From Gillisia xinjiangensis (GTDB lineage Bacteria; Bacteroidota; Bacteroidia; Flavobacteriales; Flavobacteriaceae), in assembly GCF_046298265.1 (NCBI RefSeq), contig NZ_JBKAHK010000005.1:186001-250000 (forward strand): 64,000 nt of DNA. The letters run 5' to 3'. Positions 32,456 through 41,675 of the stretch are shown in pieces. Each line of letters opens with the position of its first letter. Position 1 is the stretch's first letter. The notes under the pieces were generated by a model. The model worked only from the letters and a program-made list of their open reading frames with translations. It ran no database searches and had not been told where the DNA came from. Both the position numbers and the translations under genes were made by a program.

Positions 32456-34501
32456 ATGTCATTACCCACTGTCTTATTAATAGCCCTGGCTGCAATTTTT
32501 GCGCTGGGGTTTGTTTTTTTTAAATATTTCTCCGGAAATAAAAAACGCAGTGGGAATATATTTTTTCTGGCAGGTTTAAGATTTATAAGTGTTTTTTTAC
32601 TGTTGCTGCTGCTTATAAATCCCAAAATTACACAACAATTGCTCGTGGTAGAAAAACCCTTGCTTTTAATCGCGGTAGACCAATCTGCTTCCATAGATCA
32701 TATTGGGAGAGCAGACAGTGTTCAAGCCTACCTTGATTATTTGAGAGCTGATACGAAATTAAATGAAAAATTTTCCATAGAAACCTATGGCTTTGGCAGC
32801 GAAGCAGAACGGTTAGGAGAAGATTCCTTAAAATTCAATAGCCAGCAAACAAACATTTCCAGGTCTTTGAAGACCATGGGAAAATTAAATAGCTCAAAAC
32901 AAGCAGCTTTGATATTGATCTCAGACGGAAATCAAACCGTTGGAGAGGATTTTCAATACCTTAAAACCGATAAAAATATAAATATCCTACCGGTCGTGGT
33001 AGGAGATACCACAACTCCTGTAGATTTATACATTTCCAATCTTAATGTCAATAAATATGCTTTTCTGAATAACAGGTTTCCGGTTGAAGTTGTTATCAAT
33101 TATTCTGGAAAACAAACCATAACTAACAAATTTGAAATAAGATCCGGAAATACAGTGCTGTTTTCAAAGGAGGTGAATTTTGATGCAGAAAATAATTCAG
33201 AGATTATAACGACCACTTTACCGGCAACCAAGTTGGGCAGCAGTTTTTATACTGCGGAGATCTCCCCGATTGATTCTGAAAAAAACACCATCAATAATAC
33301 CAGGAAATTTGGAGTTGAAGTAATCGATGAAAGAACATCGGTTTTAATCCTAAGCTCCATCGCACATCCGGATTTGGGGATGCTCAAAAAATCTATAGAA
33401 TCCAATGAGCAACGCGAGGTGAAAATCGCCTATATAGGAAATTCCTTGGATTTAAATTTATCTAATTTTCAATTGGTAATCCTATATCAACCAAATAGTA
33501 AGTTTAAGGATGTTTTTGAAGCTATCAAAGCCGATGGTCTTAATAGTTTGCTGATTACAGGAACGGAAACAGATTGGACATTTCTTAATTCTGTTCAACA
33601 AAATTTCAGTAAAGATCCTACCTCACAAACTCAGGAAGTCTTCGCGAATTTCAATCAAAATTTTTCTGAATTTCAATTTGAAGATTTAGGGTTTAATAGG
33701 TTTCCACCTTTGGAAGATACGTTCGGGATCCTTAAATTCATGGATAGATCTTTTAGCCCGTTATTATTTCAAATACAGGAAGGCGTTCAAACCGATTTGC
33801 CATTATTGGCAGTGGCTGAAAAAAATTCTGTAAAACAGGCGGTGTTGTTTGGGGAGAATATCTGGAAATGGAGAGTTAAGTCGTACTTAGATTCCGGCTC
33901 ATTTGAGCCATTCGATAATTTCACCGGTAAATTGGTGCAATATCTTGCCAGTACTAAAAAACGCGATCGCTTAAGCTTTGAGGTTGAACCCTTTTATCCT
34001 GAAAATGAACAGGTTCAAATCAGTGCTCAGTTCTTTGACGAGAATTACGGTTTTGATCCAATGGGAGAGGTAATTATCAAACTTGAAAATTCAGGTACAG
34101 GAACCATAATTGAGACCGGGATGTTATTGGATAGCAATCGCTATAAATTTGAAGCCGAGGATCTGGAACCTGGAGATTATAATCTGAGAATAACCGAACA
34201 ACATACAGGTATTTCAAGGGTGGGAAGTTTTTCAATACTTGAATACAATGTGGAACAGCAGTTTTCTTCTGCAAATATTTTGAAACTTCAGGCCTTGGCC
34301 CAAAATAATGAATCGGCACTTTATTATTTAAATGACGGGACCTCTTTAAAAGAGCATTTACTTTCACAAGAAGCCTATGTATCTATACAGAAAAGCCATG
34401 AAAAAAATGTATCTTTGATAAATTGGAAATTTCTGCTCGCTTTACTTGTTTTATCTTTGGGTATCGAGTGGTTTTTGCGGAAATATTTCGGTTTTATTTA
34501 A
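32456..34501 (+). CDS. VWA-domain membrane protein
   Basis: A 681-residue protein with two N-terminal membrane segments (about residues 5-23 and 36-60), a von Willebrand A-like domain over about residues 68-195 with MIDAS DQSAS (DxSxS) and LISDGNQT, an Ig-like region rich in beta strands (about residues 195-560), and a final membrane segment (FLLALLVLSLGIEWFLRKYF). The layout resembles BatA/BatB-type Bacteroidota proteins, possibly for envelope stress or assembly with an unknown partner. The start is 12 bp after fabG. Confidence 0.75.
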   Translation: MSLPTVLLIALAAIFALGFVFFKYFSGNKKRSGNIFFLAGLRFISVFLLLLLLINPKITQQLLVVEKPLLLIAVDQSASIDHIGRADSVQAYLDYLRADTKLNEKFSIETYGFGSEAERLGEDSLKFNSQQTNISRSLKTMGKLNSSKQAALILISDGNQTVGEDFQYLKTDKNINILPVVVGDTTTPVDLYISNLNVNKYAFLNNRFPVEVVINYSGKQTITNKFEIRSGNTVLFSKEVNFDAENNSEIITTTLPATKLGSSFYTAEISPIDSEKNTINNTRKFGVEVIDERTSVLILSSIAHPDLGMLKKSIESNEQREVKIAYIGNSLDLNLSNFQLVILYQPNSKFKDVFEAIKADGLNSLLITGTETDWTFLNSVQQNFSKDPTSQTQEVFANFNQNFSEFQFEDLGFNRFPPLEDTFGILKFMDRSFSPLLFQIQEGVQTDLPLLAVAEKNSVKQAVLFGENIWKWRVKSYLDSGSFEPFDNFTGKLVQYLASTKKRDRLSFEVEPFYPENEQVQISAQFFDENYGFDPMGEVIIKLENSGTGTIIETGMLLDSNRYKFEAEDLEPGDYNLRITEQHTGISRVGSFSILEYNVEQQFSSANILKLQALAQNNESALYYLNDGTSLKEHLLSQEAYVSIQKSHEKNVSLINWKFLLALLVLSLGIEWFLRKYFGFI

Positions 34502-34521
34502 TAATTTTAAACATTTTTTTT

Positions 34522-35337
34522 ATGGATAAGTTACCAAAAATTGGCTTGCCAATTTTATTTGCCGTAGTTGTATTAATAATCTTAATTGCAAAATCTACAG
34601 TTACCATCAATTCCGGAGAAGCCGGGGTATTATATAAAACCTTTGCAGATGGGGTTGTAACCAGTGAGCCACCTTTAGGGGAAGGATTTCATTTTGTAGC
34701 GCCCTGGAATAGAGTATTCGTCTATGAGGTTCGTCAGCAATCTCTTGATGAAAAAATGCAGGTTTTATCTTCCAACGGACTGGAAATTAATCTTGACGCA
34801 ACCGTTTGGTTTCAGCCTTCATATGCCGATTTAGGGAAATTGCATCAGGAAAAAGGAGAAGCTTATATTCAGCGGGTTTTGCAACCGGCTATTCGTTCTG
34901 CAGCACGTAGTGTGGTAGGAAGATATATCCCGGAACAATTATATGCCAGCAAAAGAGAAGCGATCCAAAAAGAGATTTTTGATGAAACTCAAATCCTTTT
35001 AGCGCAGCAATATGTTCAGGTTAATGAAGTTCTTGTAAGAGACGTTTCCCTTCCTAAAACAATTAAAGATGCAATCGAAAGAAAACTGGGACAAGAGCAG
35101 GAATCTTTGGAATATGTGTTCCGATTGGAAAAAGCTGAAAAGGAGGCTGAAAGACAACGTATTGATGCCGAAGGTAAAGCTACAGCCAATAAGATTTTAA
35201 GCGCTTCCCTGAATGACCAGATTTTAAGGGAAAAAGGAATACAGGCAACAGTTGAGCTTGCAAAATCTCCTAACTCCAAAGTAGTTGTTATTGGCGGTGG
35301 TGATGGCGGAATGCCATTAATTTTAGGAAATAACTAA
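34522..35337 (+). CDS. Prohibitin/SPFH-domain membrane protein
   Basis: From the ATG at 34522 it has 271 residues and starts MDKLPKIGLPILFAVVVLII, one N-terminal membrane segment, then an SPFH (band 7) domain: SGEAGVLYKTFADGVVTSEP, FHFVAPWNRVFVYEVRQQSL, and a long coiled-coil (ERKLGQEQESLEYVFRLEKA and EKEAERQRIDAEGKATANKI). An upstream in-frame start at 34423 lies inside the VWA gene and is unlikely. Prohibitin-type proteins form large ring assemblies in membranes and often act with proteases such as FtsH. The Gly-rich C-terminus VVIGGGDGGMPLILGNN is notable. It is 20 bp after the VWA gene. Confidence 0.9.
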   Translation: MDKLPKIGLPILFAVVVLIILIAKSTVTINSGEAGVLYKTFADGVVTSEPPLGEGFHFVAPWNRVFVYEVRQQSLDEKMQVLSSNGLEINLDATVWFQPSYADLGKLHQEKGEAYIQRVLQPAIRSAARSVVGRYIPEQLYASKREAIQKEIFDETQILLAQQYVQVNEVLVRDVSLPKTIKDAIERKLGQEQESLEYVFRLEKAEKEAERQRIDAEGKATANKILSASLNDQILREKGIQATVELAKSPNSKVVVIGGGDGGMPLILGNN

Positions 35338-35369
35338 ATTAGACAAAGCATAAATTTTCCAAAACTTCT

Positions 35370-35377
35370 TATTTTTG
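35370..35377 (+). promoter_or_regulatory. Candidate -7 box of the his operon
   Basis: TATTTTTG fits TAnnTTTG; the predicted start near 35383 leaves about 23 nt before the leader peptide ATG. A second match, TAGATTTG at 35390-35397, is possible but would leave almost no leader before 35406. Confidence 0.5.
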
Positions 35378-35405
35378 TAAAAAAAATATTAGATTTGTCA
35401 GGATA

Positions 35406-35459
35406 ATGGAAAAAAATCAACTACATCATCATATTCAGTACTGCGCTCAGGCGAGGTGA
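35406..35459 (+). CDS. his operon leader peptide (three consecutive His codons)
   Basis: ATG at 35406 opens a 17-residue peptide, MEKNQLHHHIQYCAQAR, ending TGA at 35457-35459. Three consecutive His codons (35424-35432) directly before a Rho-independent terminator and hisG are the classic sign of attenuation by ribosome stalling. Its job is to be translated, not to make a stable product. Ribosome stalling on the His codons would leave 35445-35457 free to form the antiterminator. Confidence 0.88.
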   Translation: MEKNQLHHHIQYCAQAR

Positions 35460-35504
35460 ATTTGATATGTAGTATTTTCAACATATTTTAAAACCCGTTT
35501 GAGC
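35445..35504 (+). promoter_or_regulatory. Antiterminator of the his attenuator
   Basis: GCTCAGGCG (35445-35453) pairs with CGTTTGAGC (35496-35504) in nine base pairs, two of them G-U, extended by GGT (35455-35457) to ACC (35493-35495) across one bulged A. The partner is the left arm of the terminator, so the two structures exclude each other. The upstream arm overlaps the last codons of the leader peptide: a ribosome reaching the stop codon covers it and lets the terminator form; one stalled at the His codons leaves it free. Confidence 0.78.
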
Positions 35505-35524
35505 TACTCAAACGGGTTTTTTTT
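35490..35524 (+). terminator. his operon attenuator terminator
   Basis: A 14-bp perfect stem (35490-35503 with 35507-35520) with loop CTA, continuing into a T run of eight, ends 30 bp before the hisG ATG. Confidence 0.92.
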
Positions 35525-35553
35525 ATTGTTTTAATTCGAAAAAAAATTAATAA

Positions 35554-36417
35554 ATGAGCAACGAAAAATTACGAATCGCAATCCAAAAAAGCGGAAGGCT
35601 GAATGAAGATTCTATTCAAATTTTGAAAGATGCAGGAATTTCCATAGATAATGGAAAAGAGCAGTTAAAGGCATCATCAAGGAATTTTCCTTTGGAAGTA
35701 TTATACCTTAGAAATGGGGATATCCCACAATACTTAAGAGATGGGGTTGTGGATATAGCCATCCTGGGTGAAAACGTACTTGTTGAAAAGGGGGATGATA
35801 TTATAAAGGGCGAAAAACTAGGGTTTTCAAAATGCCGGGTTTCACTCGCCGTTCCCAAGTCCATGAAATACAGCAACATTAAGGATCTGGACGGTAAGAA
35901 AATCGCCACTTCCTATCCTAATACGGTAAATGCTTTTTTATCTGAAAAAGGTATTTCTGCGGAGCTTCATATCATAAACGGTTCTGTAGAGATAGCGCCC
36001 AGTATTGGTCTGGCAGATGCCATTTGTGATATCGTTTCAAGCGGAAGCACTTTATTTAAAAACAATTTGAAAGAAGTGGAAGTAATGCTGAAAAGTGAAG
36101 CGGTGCTAGCAATTTCTCCACTTATCTCGAGGGAAAGACAAATAATACTTGAAAAGTTGCAATTCCGACTGAATTCAGTTCTTAATGCGCGTACTTCCAA
36201 ATATATTTTGATGAACGTCCCCAATAATAAATTAGAAAATGTCATTAAATTATTACCGGGAATGCGCAGTCCAACGGTTTTACCATTGGCAGAAGAAGGC
36301 TGGAGTTCCCTGCATACCGTGATTAACGAAGAGCGTTTTTGGGAGGTTATAGATGAGTTGAAGCAAAATGGAGCTGAAGGAATCCTGGTAGCTCCAATCG
36401 AGAAAATGGTAATGTGA
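35554..36417 (+). CDS. hisG: ATP phosphoribosyltransferase, long form
   Basis: A 287-residue HisG_L: the phosphoribosyltransferase region (LRIAIQKSGRLNEDS, then GDIPQYLRDGVVDIAILGEN, and DAICDIVSSGSTLFKN at about residues 155-170) plus the C-terminal regulatory domain (about residues 215-287, PNNKLENVIKLLPGMRSPTV) that binds histidine for feedback inhibition. Being the long form it needs no HisZ. First enzyme of histidine synthesis and first gene of the operon, 30 bp after the attenuator terminator. Confidence 0.96.
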   Translation: MSNEKLRIAIQKSGRLNEDSIQILKDAGISIDNGKEQLKASSRNFPLEVLYLRNGDIPQYLRDGVVDIAILGENVLVEKGDDIIKGEKLGFSKCRVSLAVPKSMKYSNIKDLDGKKIATSYPNTVNAFLSEKGISAELHIINGSVEIAPSIGLADAICDIVSSGSTLFKNNLKEVEVMLKSEAVLAISPLISRERQIILEKLQFRLNSVLNARTSKYILMNVPNNKLENVIKLLPGMRSPTVLPLAEEGWSSLHTVINEERFWEVIDELKQNGAEGILVAPIEKMVM

Positions 36418-36461
36418 TTTCTGAATGTTACATATGTCCTCTAAACCTATAAAATACACAG

Positions 36462-37748
36462 ATGAAAAAAATATTCAATCCGGCAAAAGAAGATTGGAAC
36501 GCGATATTGCAGCGCCCAACAAAAACTGTAGATGAAATTGAAGCTACTGTTACCGAGGTTTTTTCTGAAATAAAGCTTAAAGGTGATCTGGCTGTTTCAA
36601 AATACACCGATCTTTTTGATGGAGTAAAACTGAATGATATCAAAGTTAGTTCAAAAGAGATCAGCGAAGCAGAATTATTGGTTTCAGATGAGTTGAAAGC
36701 GGCAATCGCTTTGGCTAAATCTAATATTGAAAAATTCCACGCTGCTCAAAAATCAGAAAGGATTAGTGTAACAACCAGCCTGGGAGTAGATTGCTGGCAG
36801 GAAAAGCGTCCCATACAAAAGGTAGGACTTTATATTCCCGGAGGAACTGCACCGCTGTTTTCTACAATTTTAATGCTTGCCACTCCTGCAAATATTGCCG
36901 GTTGCAGGGAGATTATCCTGTGCACCCCGCCAAACGGGGAAGGAAATGTTCATCCAGCCATTTTGTACACCGCAGCCTTATGCGGAGTTACCAAAATTTT
37001 TAAAATTGGTGGAATTCAGGCGATAGGAGCGATGACCTTTGGAACGGAAACAGTGCCTAAAGTCTATAAAATCTTCGGACCGGGAAATCAGTTTGTCACT
37101 GTTGCCAAACAACTTGCCACCAAACATAATGTAGCTATTGATATGCCTGCCGGACCATCGGAATTGCTTGTTGTGGCCGATGATTCTGCCGATGCGTCCT
37201 TTGTCGCTTCCGATTTGCTTAGTCAGGCCGAACACGGAGCAGATAGCCAGGTGATCCTTGTTTCAACCTCCAAAGCCCTTATTTCTGCTGTTGAAGCTGA
37301 AATTGAAGCCCAGATCGCCCTTCTTCCCCGAAAAGAGGTCGCTCAAAAGGCCATAGATAATTCTAAACTTATCTTTGTTGTAAACGATGAGCTTGCGCTG
37401 GAAATGATTGACGAATATGGCCCTGAACATTTTATTATCTGTACTAAAAATGAGGATTTTTACATCGATGGAATTCAAAATGCTGGATCGGTATTTATAG
37501 GGAATTATACTCCTGAAAGTGCCGGCGATTACGCTTCGGGAACCAATCATACCTTACCAACCAACGGGTATGCCAAACAGTACAGTGGGGTTAATTTAGA
37601 TAGTTTTATAAAGAGTATGACCTTTCAGAAAATAAGTGAAAAAGGAATCCAGGAAATTGGTCCTGCAATTGAATTGATGGCGGAAGCAGAAGGTTTGCAG
37701 GCACACAAGAACGCTGTGACACTGAGATTGAAAAAGCTCAATAATTAA
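36462..37748 (+). CDS. hisD: Histidinol dehydrogenase
   Basis: A 428-residue HisD, oxidising histidinol to histidine in two NAD steps. Family marks: CWQEKRPIQKVGLYIPGGTA (about residues 110-129), IFGPGNQFVTVAKQ, PAGPSELLVVADDSAD, LSQAEHGADSQVIL with zinc-site Gln and His, and YGPEHFIICTKN. Length is normal. It is 44 bp after hisG. Confidence 0.97.
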   Translation: MKKIFNPAKEDWNAILQRPTKTVDEIEATVTEVFSEIKLKGDLAVSKYTDLFDGVKLNDIKVSSKEISEAELLVSDELKAAIALAKSNIEKFHAAQKSERISVTTSLGVDCWQEKRPIQKVGLYIPGGTAPLFSTILMLATPANIAGCREIILCTPPNGEGNVHPAILYTAALCGVTKIFKIGGIQAIGAMTFGTETVPKVYKIFGPGNQFVTVAKQLATKHNVAIDMPAGPSELLVVADDSADASFVASDLLSQAEHGADSQVILVSTSKALISAVEAEIEAQIALLPRKEVAQKAIDNSKLIFVVNDELALEMIDEYGPEHFIICTKNEDFYIDGIQNAGSVFIGNYTPESAGDYASGTNHTLPTNGYAKQYSGVNLDSFIKSMTFQKISEKGIQEIGPAIELMAEAEGLQAHKNAVTLRLKKLNN

Positions 37749-37760
37749 TTATAAGCCACA

Positions 37761-38825
37761 ATGGCACTTTTCAATATGAACACAAACTTTGATCTTAACG
37801 GGCTGGTTCGGCCAAATGTAGCCAAACTGAAACCTTATTCCTCTGCAAGGGACGAATTTCAATCTACCGGAACAGAAATGGTATTTCTGGATGCCAACGA
37901 AAATCCTTTTCAAACAGATGTGAACCGGTATCCCGATCCGCAACAGCGAACTTTAAAAGCGGAACTCGCAAAAATTAAAGGAGTAGCTCAGGAGAATATT
38001 CTTTTGGGAAATGGAAGTGACGAGGTGCTGGATCTTATTTTTAGAGCCTTTTGCGAGCCTAAAATAGATAACGTGATTACTTTGCCGCCAACCTACGGGA
38101 TGTATGCTGTATTGGCGAATATCAACGATGTAGAGAACAGGGAAATAGAACTCACCCCTGGATTTCAACCCAATATTTCAAATATTCTGGAGGTCGTTGA
38201 CAGGAATAGTAAAATAATTTTTCTTTGTTCCCCAAACAATCCAACCGGGAATTCATTTTCAGAAGAAGGGGTTTTGGATATTCTTGAGAATTTCAGCGGT
38301 TTGGTCGTTATTGATGAAGCTTATATCGATTTTTCAAAACATCCAAGCTGGTTAAAAAAACTTCAGACTTATCCTAATTTGGTGATCACACAAACGCTTT
38401 CCAAGGCCTATGGGATGGCGGGAATCAGGCTTGGGATTTGTTATGCATCTAAAGAAATTATAGGTGTTTTGAATAAAATAAAACCTCCGTATAATGTTAA
38501 TGAGCTCAGTCAGCTTCGGGCATTAAAGAGAATAACTAATATGGATGAAGTAAAACAGGAAGTGGCTATTATTCTTGAAGAAAGAACACGTCTGTTCAAA
38601 GCTTTACTTGATGTGAAATTTATTCAGAAAATATTTGAATCGGATGCGAATTTTATATTGATAAAGGTGGACGACGCAACCAAAAGATATTCTGAAATGC
38701 TTGAAATGGGTATCGTGATTAGAAACAGGACCACCCAGCCATTATGTGAAAACACCTTAAGATTAACGGTAGGAACCGCTGCGGAAAACGACCGGTTGAT
38801 AAAGGCCTTAAAAGCCATAAATTAA
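37761..38825 (+). CDS. hisC: Histidinol-phosphate aminotransferase
   Basis: A 354-residue fold-type I aminotransferase with FLDANENPFQTDVNRYPDPQ, CSPNNPTGNSFSEEGV, VIDEAYIDFSKHPSWL and PLP-lysine motif TLSKAYGMAGIRLG (about residues 211-224). A second ATG five codons later (37776, MNTNFDLNGLVRP) matches the family start as well and may be the real one. It converts imidazole acetol phosphate to histidinol phosphate. It is 12 bp after hisD. Confidence 0.95.
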   Translation: MALFNMNTNFDLNGLVRPNVAKLKPYSSARDEFQSTGTEMVFLDANENPFQTDVNRYPDPQQRTLKAELAKIKGVAQENILLGNGSDEVLDLIFRAFCEPKIDNVITLPPTYGMYAVLANINDVENREIELTPGFQPNISNILEVVDRNSKIIFLCSPNNPTGNSFSEEGVLDILENFSGLVVIDEAYIDFSKHPSWLKKLQTYPNLVITQTLSKAYGMAGIRLGICYASKEIIGVLNKIKPPYNVNELSQLRALKRITNMDEVKQEVAIILEERTRLFKALLDVKFIQKIFESDANFILIKVDDATKRYSEMLEMGIVIRNRTTQPLCENTLRLTVGTAAENDRLIKALKAIN

Positions 38826-38841
38826 AACAATAAAAACACAT

Positions 38842-39981
38842 ATGAAAAAAGTATTGTTTATTGACAGGGACGGAACATTGATCCATGAACCTGAAGATTA
38901 CCAAATTGATAGCCTTGAAAAATTGGAATTCTATCCGGAATCCTTGTTTTATATGGCGAAAATTGGAAAGGAACTGGATTATGAATTGGTGATGGTAACC
39001 AATCAGGACGGACTAGGGACCGAAAAATATCCTGAAGATGACTTTTGGAGCATTCAAAATTTCATATTGAAAACCCTTACCAACGAAGGCGCCGAATTTA
39101 AGGAGGTATTGATGGACAGAACCTTTCCGGAGGAAAATTCACCAAACCGCAAGCCAAATACCGGACTTCTGGAGAATAAATATCTTAATAATGAGGAATA
39201 TGATATGGAAAATTCTTTAATGATTGGGGATAGATTAACCGATATGGAATTTGCCTTTAACTTTGGCGGAAAAGGGATCTTTATAGATACCCACGAAGAT
39301 TTGGGAAGTGAAGAAGTGAATACCAAAATTGAAAAATTGGACACTGTTATCGCCTTGAGAACTGATAGTTGGAAAAAGATCTATGAGTTCCTAAAGATGA
39401 AAGACAGAACTGCGGAGATTAAACGCAAGACCAATGAAACCGATATTTTAATAAAACTCAATCTGGATGGTACCGGTAAGTCTGAAATTTCAACCGGGAT
39501 CGCTTTTTTCGACCATATGCTGGATCAAATTGCACGTCATGGACAAATGGATCTTGAAATTAACGTAAAAGGTGACCTGGAGGTTGATGAGCATCATACC
39601 ATTGAAGATACAGGAATTGCCTTGGGGGAAGTTTTTAGCATGGCACTTGGCAATAAACTCGGAATTGAACGCTACGGATTTTGTCTCCCCATGGATGACT
39701 GCCTGGCTCAGGCAGCCATTGATTTTGGTGGAAGGAACTGGCTGGTTTGGGAAGCAGAATTTCATAGGGAAATGGTTGGAAAAATGCCAACAGAAATGTT
39801 CCATCATTTCTTTAAATCCTTTACCGATGGCGCTAAAGCCAACTTAAACATTAAAGCGGAAGGCAGCAATGAACACCATAAGATCGAAGCCATCTTTAAA
39901 GCATTTGCAAAAGCGATTAAAATGTCGGTGAAACGTGACACGGAAAAAATGATCCTGCCCTCCACAAAAGGAATGCTCTAA
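38842..39981 (+). CDS. hisB: Bifunctional histidinol-phosphatase / imidazoleglycerol-phosphate dehydratase
   Basis: A 379-residue fusion. Residues 1-165 are a HAD-type phosphatase with FIDRDGTLIHEP (Asp8 and Asp10), TNQDGLGT and MIGDRLTDMEFA. Residues 185-379 are IGP dehydratase with FFDHMLDQIARHG, DEHHTIEDTGIALGE, FHHFFKSF and NEHHKIEAIFKAFAKAIK, the His-rich manganese sites. Both halves look intact. It is 16 bp after hisC. A 266-bp gap to hisH follows, the only large gap inside the operon. Confidence 0.97.
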   Translation: MKKVLFIDRDGTLIHEPEDYQIDSLEKLEFYPESLFYMAKIGKELDYELVMVTNQDGLGTEKYPEDDFWSIQNFILKTLTNEGAEFKEVLMDRTFPEENSPNRKPNTGLLENKYLNNEEYDMENSLMIGDRLTDMEFAFNFGGKGIFIDTHEDLGSEEVNTKIEKLDTVIALRTDSWKKIYEFLKMKDRTAEIKRKTNETDILIKLNLDGTGKSEISTGIAFFDHMLDQIARHGQMDLEINVKGDLEVDEHHTIEDTGIALGEVFSMALGNKLGIERYGFCLPMDDCLAQAAIDFGGRNWLVWEAEFHREMVGKMPTEMFHHFFKSFTDGAKANLNIKAEGSNEHHKIEAIFKAFAKAIKMSVKRDTEKMILPSTKGML

Positions 39982-40247
39982 TAATAATCAATAACCTCTG
40001 GTAAAGAGTCAAGATCGGCGTAACTGCAAGATTAGAGAGCCAAGACTTGATTTTGATTAACTGATAAACATTTAGTTATGATTGATATTTTTTCACAGCA
40101 CTTTAATTATCGTATTGAAGAATATAAAAAAAAGTAAGGTTTGGTTATTAAAAATCCCTTTAGAATCCCTGGTGAATGTGTGTTTCAGGTTTCACAAAGA
40201 TTTTACCGGACAACAATAAATAATATTTAAGACCTTTAAAACAACGA
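39982..40247 (+). other. Intergenic gap inside the his operon
   Basis: 266 bp between hisB and hisH with no convincing gene. A 19-codon frame (40078-40137) begins MIDIFSQHFNYRIEEYKKK but shows nothing recognisable. No terminator hairpin or TAnnTTTG box with good spacing was found, so the operon probably reads through. Confidence 0.5.
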
Positions 40248-40829
40248 ATGAAAATAGCAATAATAAATTACGGTGCCGGGAATATTCAAAGCATAAAATT
40301 CGCAATCCGAAGATTGGGATTTGAAGCTGTTTTAAGCAATGATGAAGAGGAAATAAGAAATGCAGACAAGGTGATCTTTCCCGGAGTAGGGGAAGCCAGC
40401 AGCGCGATGAGAATGTTGCGTTCTACCGGTTTAGATAAAGTGATCCCAACTTTAAAACAACCCGTACTTGGAATTTGCCTGGGAATGCAACTTATGTGTA
40501 AATCTTCAGAAGAGGGAAATACAACAGGTCTCGGTATTTTTCATGCTGAAGTGGTGAAATTTAAAAATACGGTTAAAGTTCCCCAAATAGGCTGGAATAA
40601 GATCTATGACCTTAAATCGGACTTATTTAAAGGAGTTGCAGAGAATGAATATGTATATCTTGTTCATAGTTTTTATGTTCCGGAATGCAAAGAAACCATT
40701 GCCAGCAGTGAATATGGAGTAGAATTTACTATAGCCATTAAAAAAGATAACTTTTACGGAGTACAGTTCCATCCGGAAAAAAGCAGCGATGCTGGCGAAA
40801 AAATACTTAAGAATTTTTTAGATCTCTGA
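40248..40829 (+). CDS. hisH: Imidazole glycerol phosphate synthase, glutaminase subunit
   Basis: A 193-residue class I glutamine amidotransferase with INYGAGNIQSI, FPGVGEASSAMRML, the nucleophile C77 in LGICLGMQLM and the His-Glu pair in VQFHPEKSSDAGEKIL. It supplies ammonia to HisF. Normal length and all catalytic residues visible. Confidence 0.97.
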   Translation: MKIAIINYGAGNIQSIKFAIRRLGFEAVLSNDEEEIRNADKVIFPGVGEASSAMRMLRSTGLDKVIPTLKQPVLGICLGMQLMCKSSEEGNTTGLGIFHAEVVKFKNTVKVPQIGWNKIYDLKSDLFKGVAENEYVYLVHSFYVPECKETIASSEYGVEFTIAIKKDNFYGVQFHPEKSSDAGEKILKNFLDL

Positions 40830-40880
40830 TTTAAAAACGAACTACCAAAACTTAAAATCGAACGATATAATATCAAAAAA

Positions 40881-41630
40881 ATGAGAATTATCCCGGCAAT
40901 AGACATCATAGATGGAAAATGTGTGCGACTTTCAAAAGGGGATTACAGCACAAAAAAAATATATAATGAGAATCCGCTGGAGGTTGCAAAGGAATTTGAA
41001 GCCCACGGAATCCAATATCTGCATTTGGTAGACCTGGATGGTGCAAAATCCAAACATATCGTAAATCATAAAATTCTGGATCAAATCGCTTCCAAAACTG
41101 GTTTAATAATCGATTTTGGAGGCGGATTGAAGTCGGATAAGGACCTTGAAATCGCTTTTGAATGTGGTGCCCGGCAAATTACAGGCGGAAGTATTGCGGT
41201 AAAGGACAGGGAGATTTTCAAATCCTGGTTACAAAAATTTGGTAGTGACAAGATCATCCTTGGTGCCGATGCCAATAATGAAAAAGTTGCGGTAAGTGGC
41301 TGGCAGGAAGAATCGGAAGAAGAACTTATTCCTTTTATACAAAACTATCAGAATGAGGGCGTCAAATATGTTATTTGTACCGATATCTCCAAAGACGGAA
41401 TGCTGGCAGGGCCATCTTTTGAACTATATAAAAGAATACTCAGGGAAACTACAAATAGCGAAAAGGCAATTAGTCTGATTGCTTCAGGAGGAATCTCTAC
41501 CTTTGATGAACTTCCCAAATTAGCCGAAATGGGCTGTGAAGGAACCATAATTGGTAAAGCTATTTATGAAGGAAGAATCAGTTTAAAACAGTTGGAACAT
41601 TATATTTTAGGTACTAAGAGCGAACATTAA
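40881..41630 (+). CDS. hisA: ProFAR isomerase
   Basis: A 249-residue TIM barrel with the catalytic-start motif IPAIDIIDGKCVRLSKGDY, LVDLDGAKSK, IDFGGGLKSDKDLEIAF, GADANNEKVAVSGW and TDISKDGMLAGPSFELYKRI. It performs the Amadori rearrangement before HisF. It is 51 bp after hisH. Confidence 0.97.
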   Translation: MRIIPAIDIIDGKCVRLSKGDYSTKKIYNENPLEVAKEFEAHGIQYLHLVDLDGAKSKHIVNHKILDQIASKTGLIIDFGGGLKSDKDLEIAFECGARQITGGSIAVKDREIFKSWLQKFGSDKIILGADANNEKVAVSGWQEESEEELIPFIQNYQNEGVKYVICTDISKDGMLAGPSFELYKRILRETTNSEKAISLIASGGISTFDELPKLAEMGCEGTIIGKAIYEGRISLKQLEHYILGTKSEH

Positions 41631-41675
41631 GAGCTGTTCTTTAATGCTGAAGTATTCACCGTTTAATAAAAAAAA

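Noticed and set aside
34423..34521. N-terminal extension of the prohibitin-family ORF
   Set aside because: It lies inside the VWA gene. The hydrophobic start MDKLPKIGLPILF at 34522 is the normal family beginning.
37749..37943. Short minus-strand ORFs inside the his operon
   Set aside because: All lie antisense to well-supported his genes and have no features of their own.
40078..40137. 19-codon frame between hisB and hisH as a second leader peptide
   Set aside because: Only one His codon and no terminator/antiterminator pair around it, so no attenuation signal.
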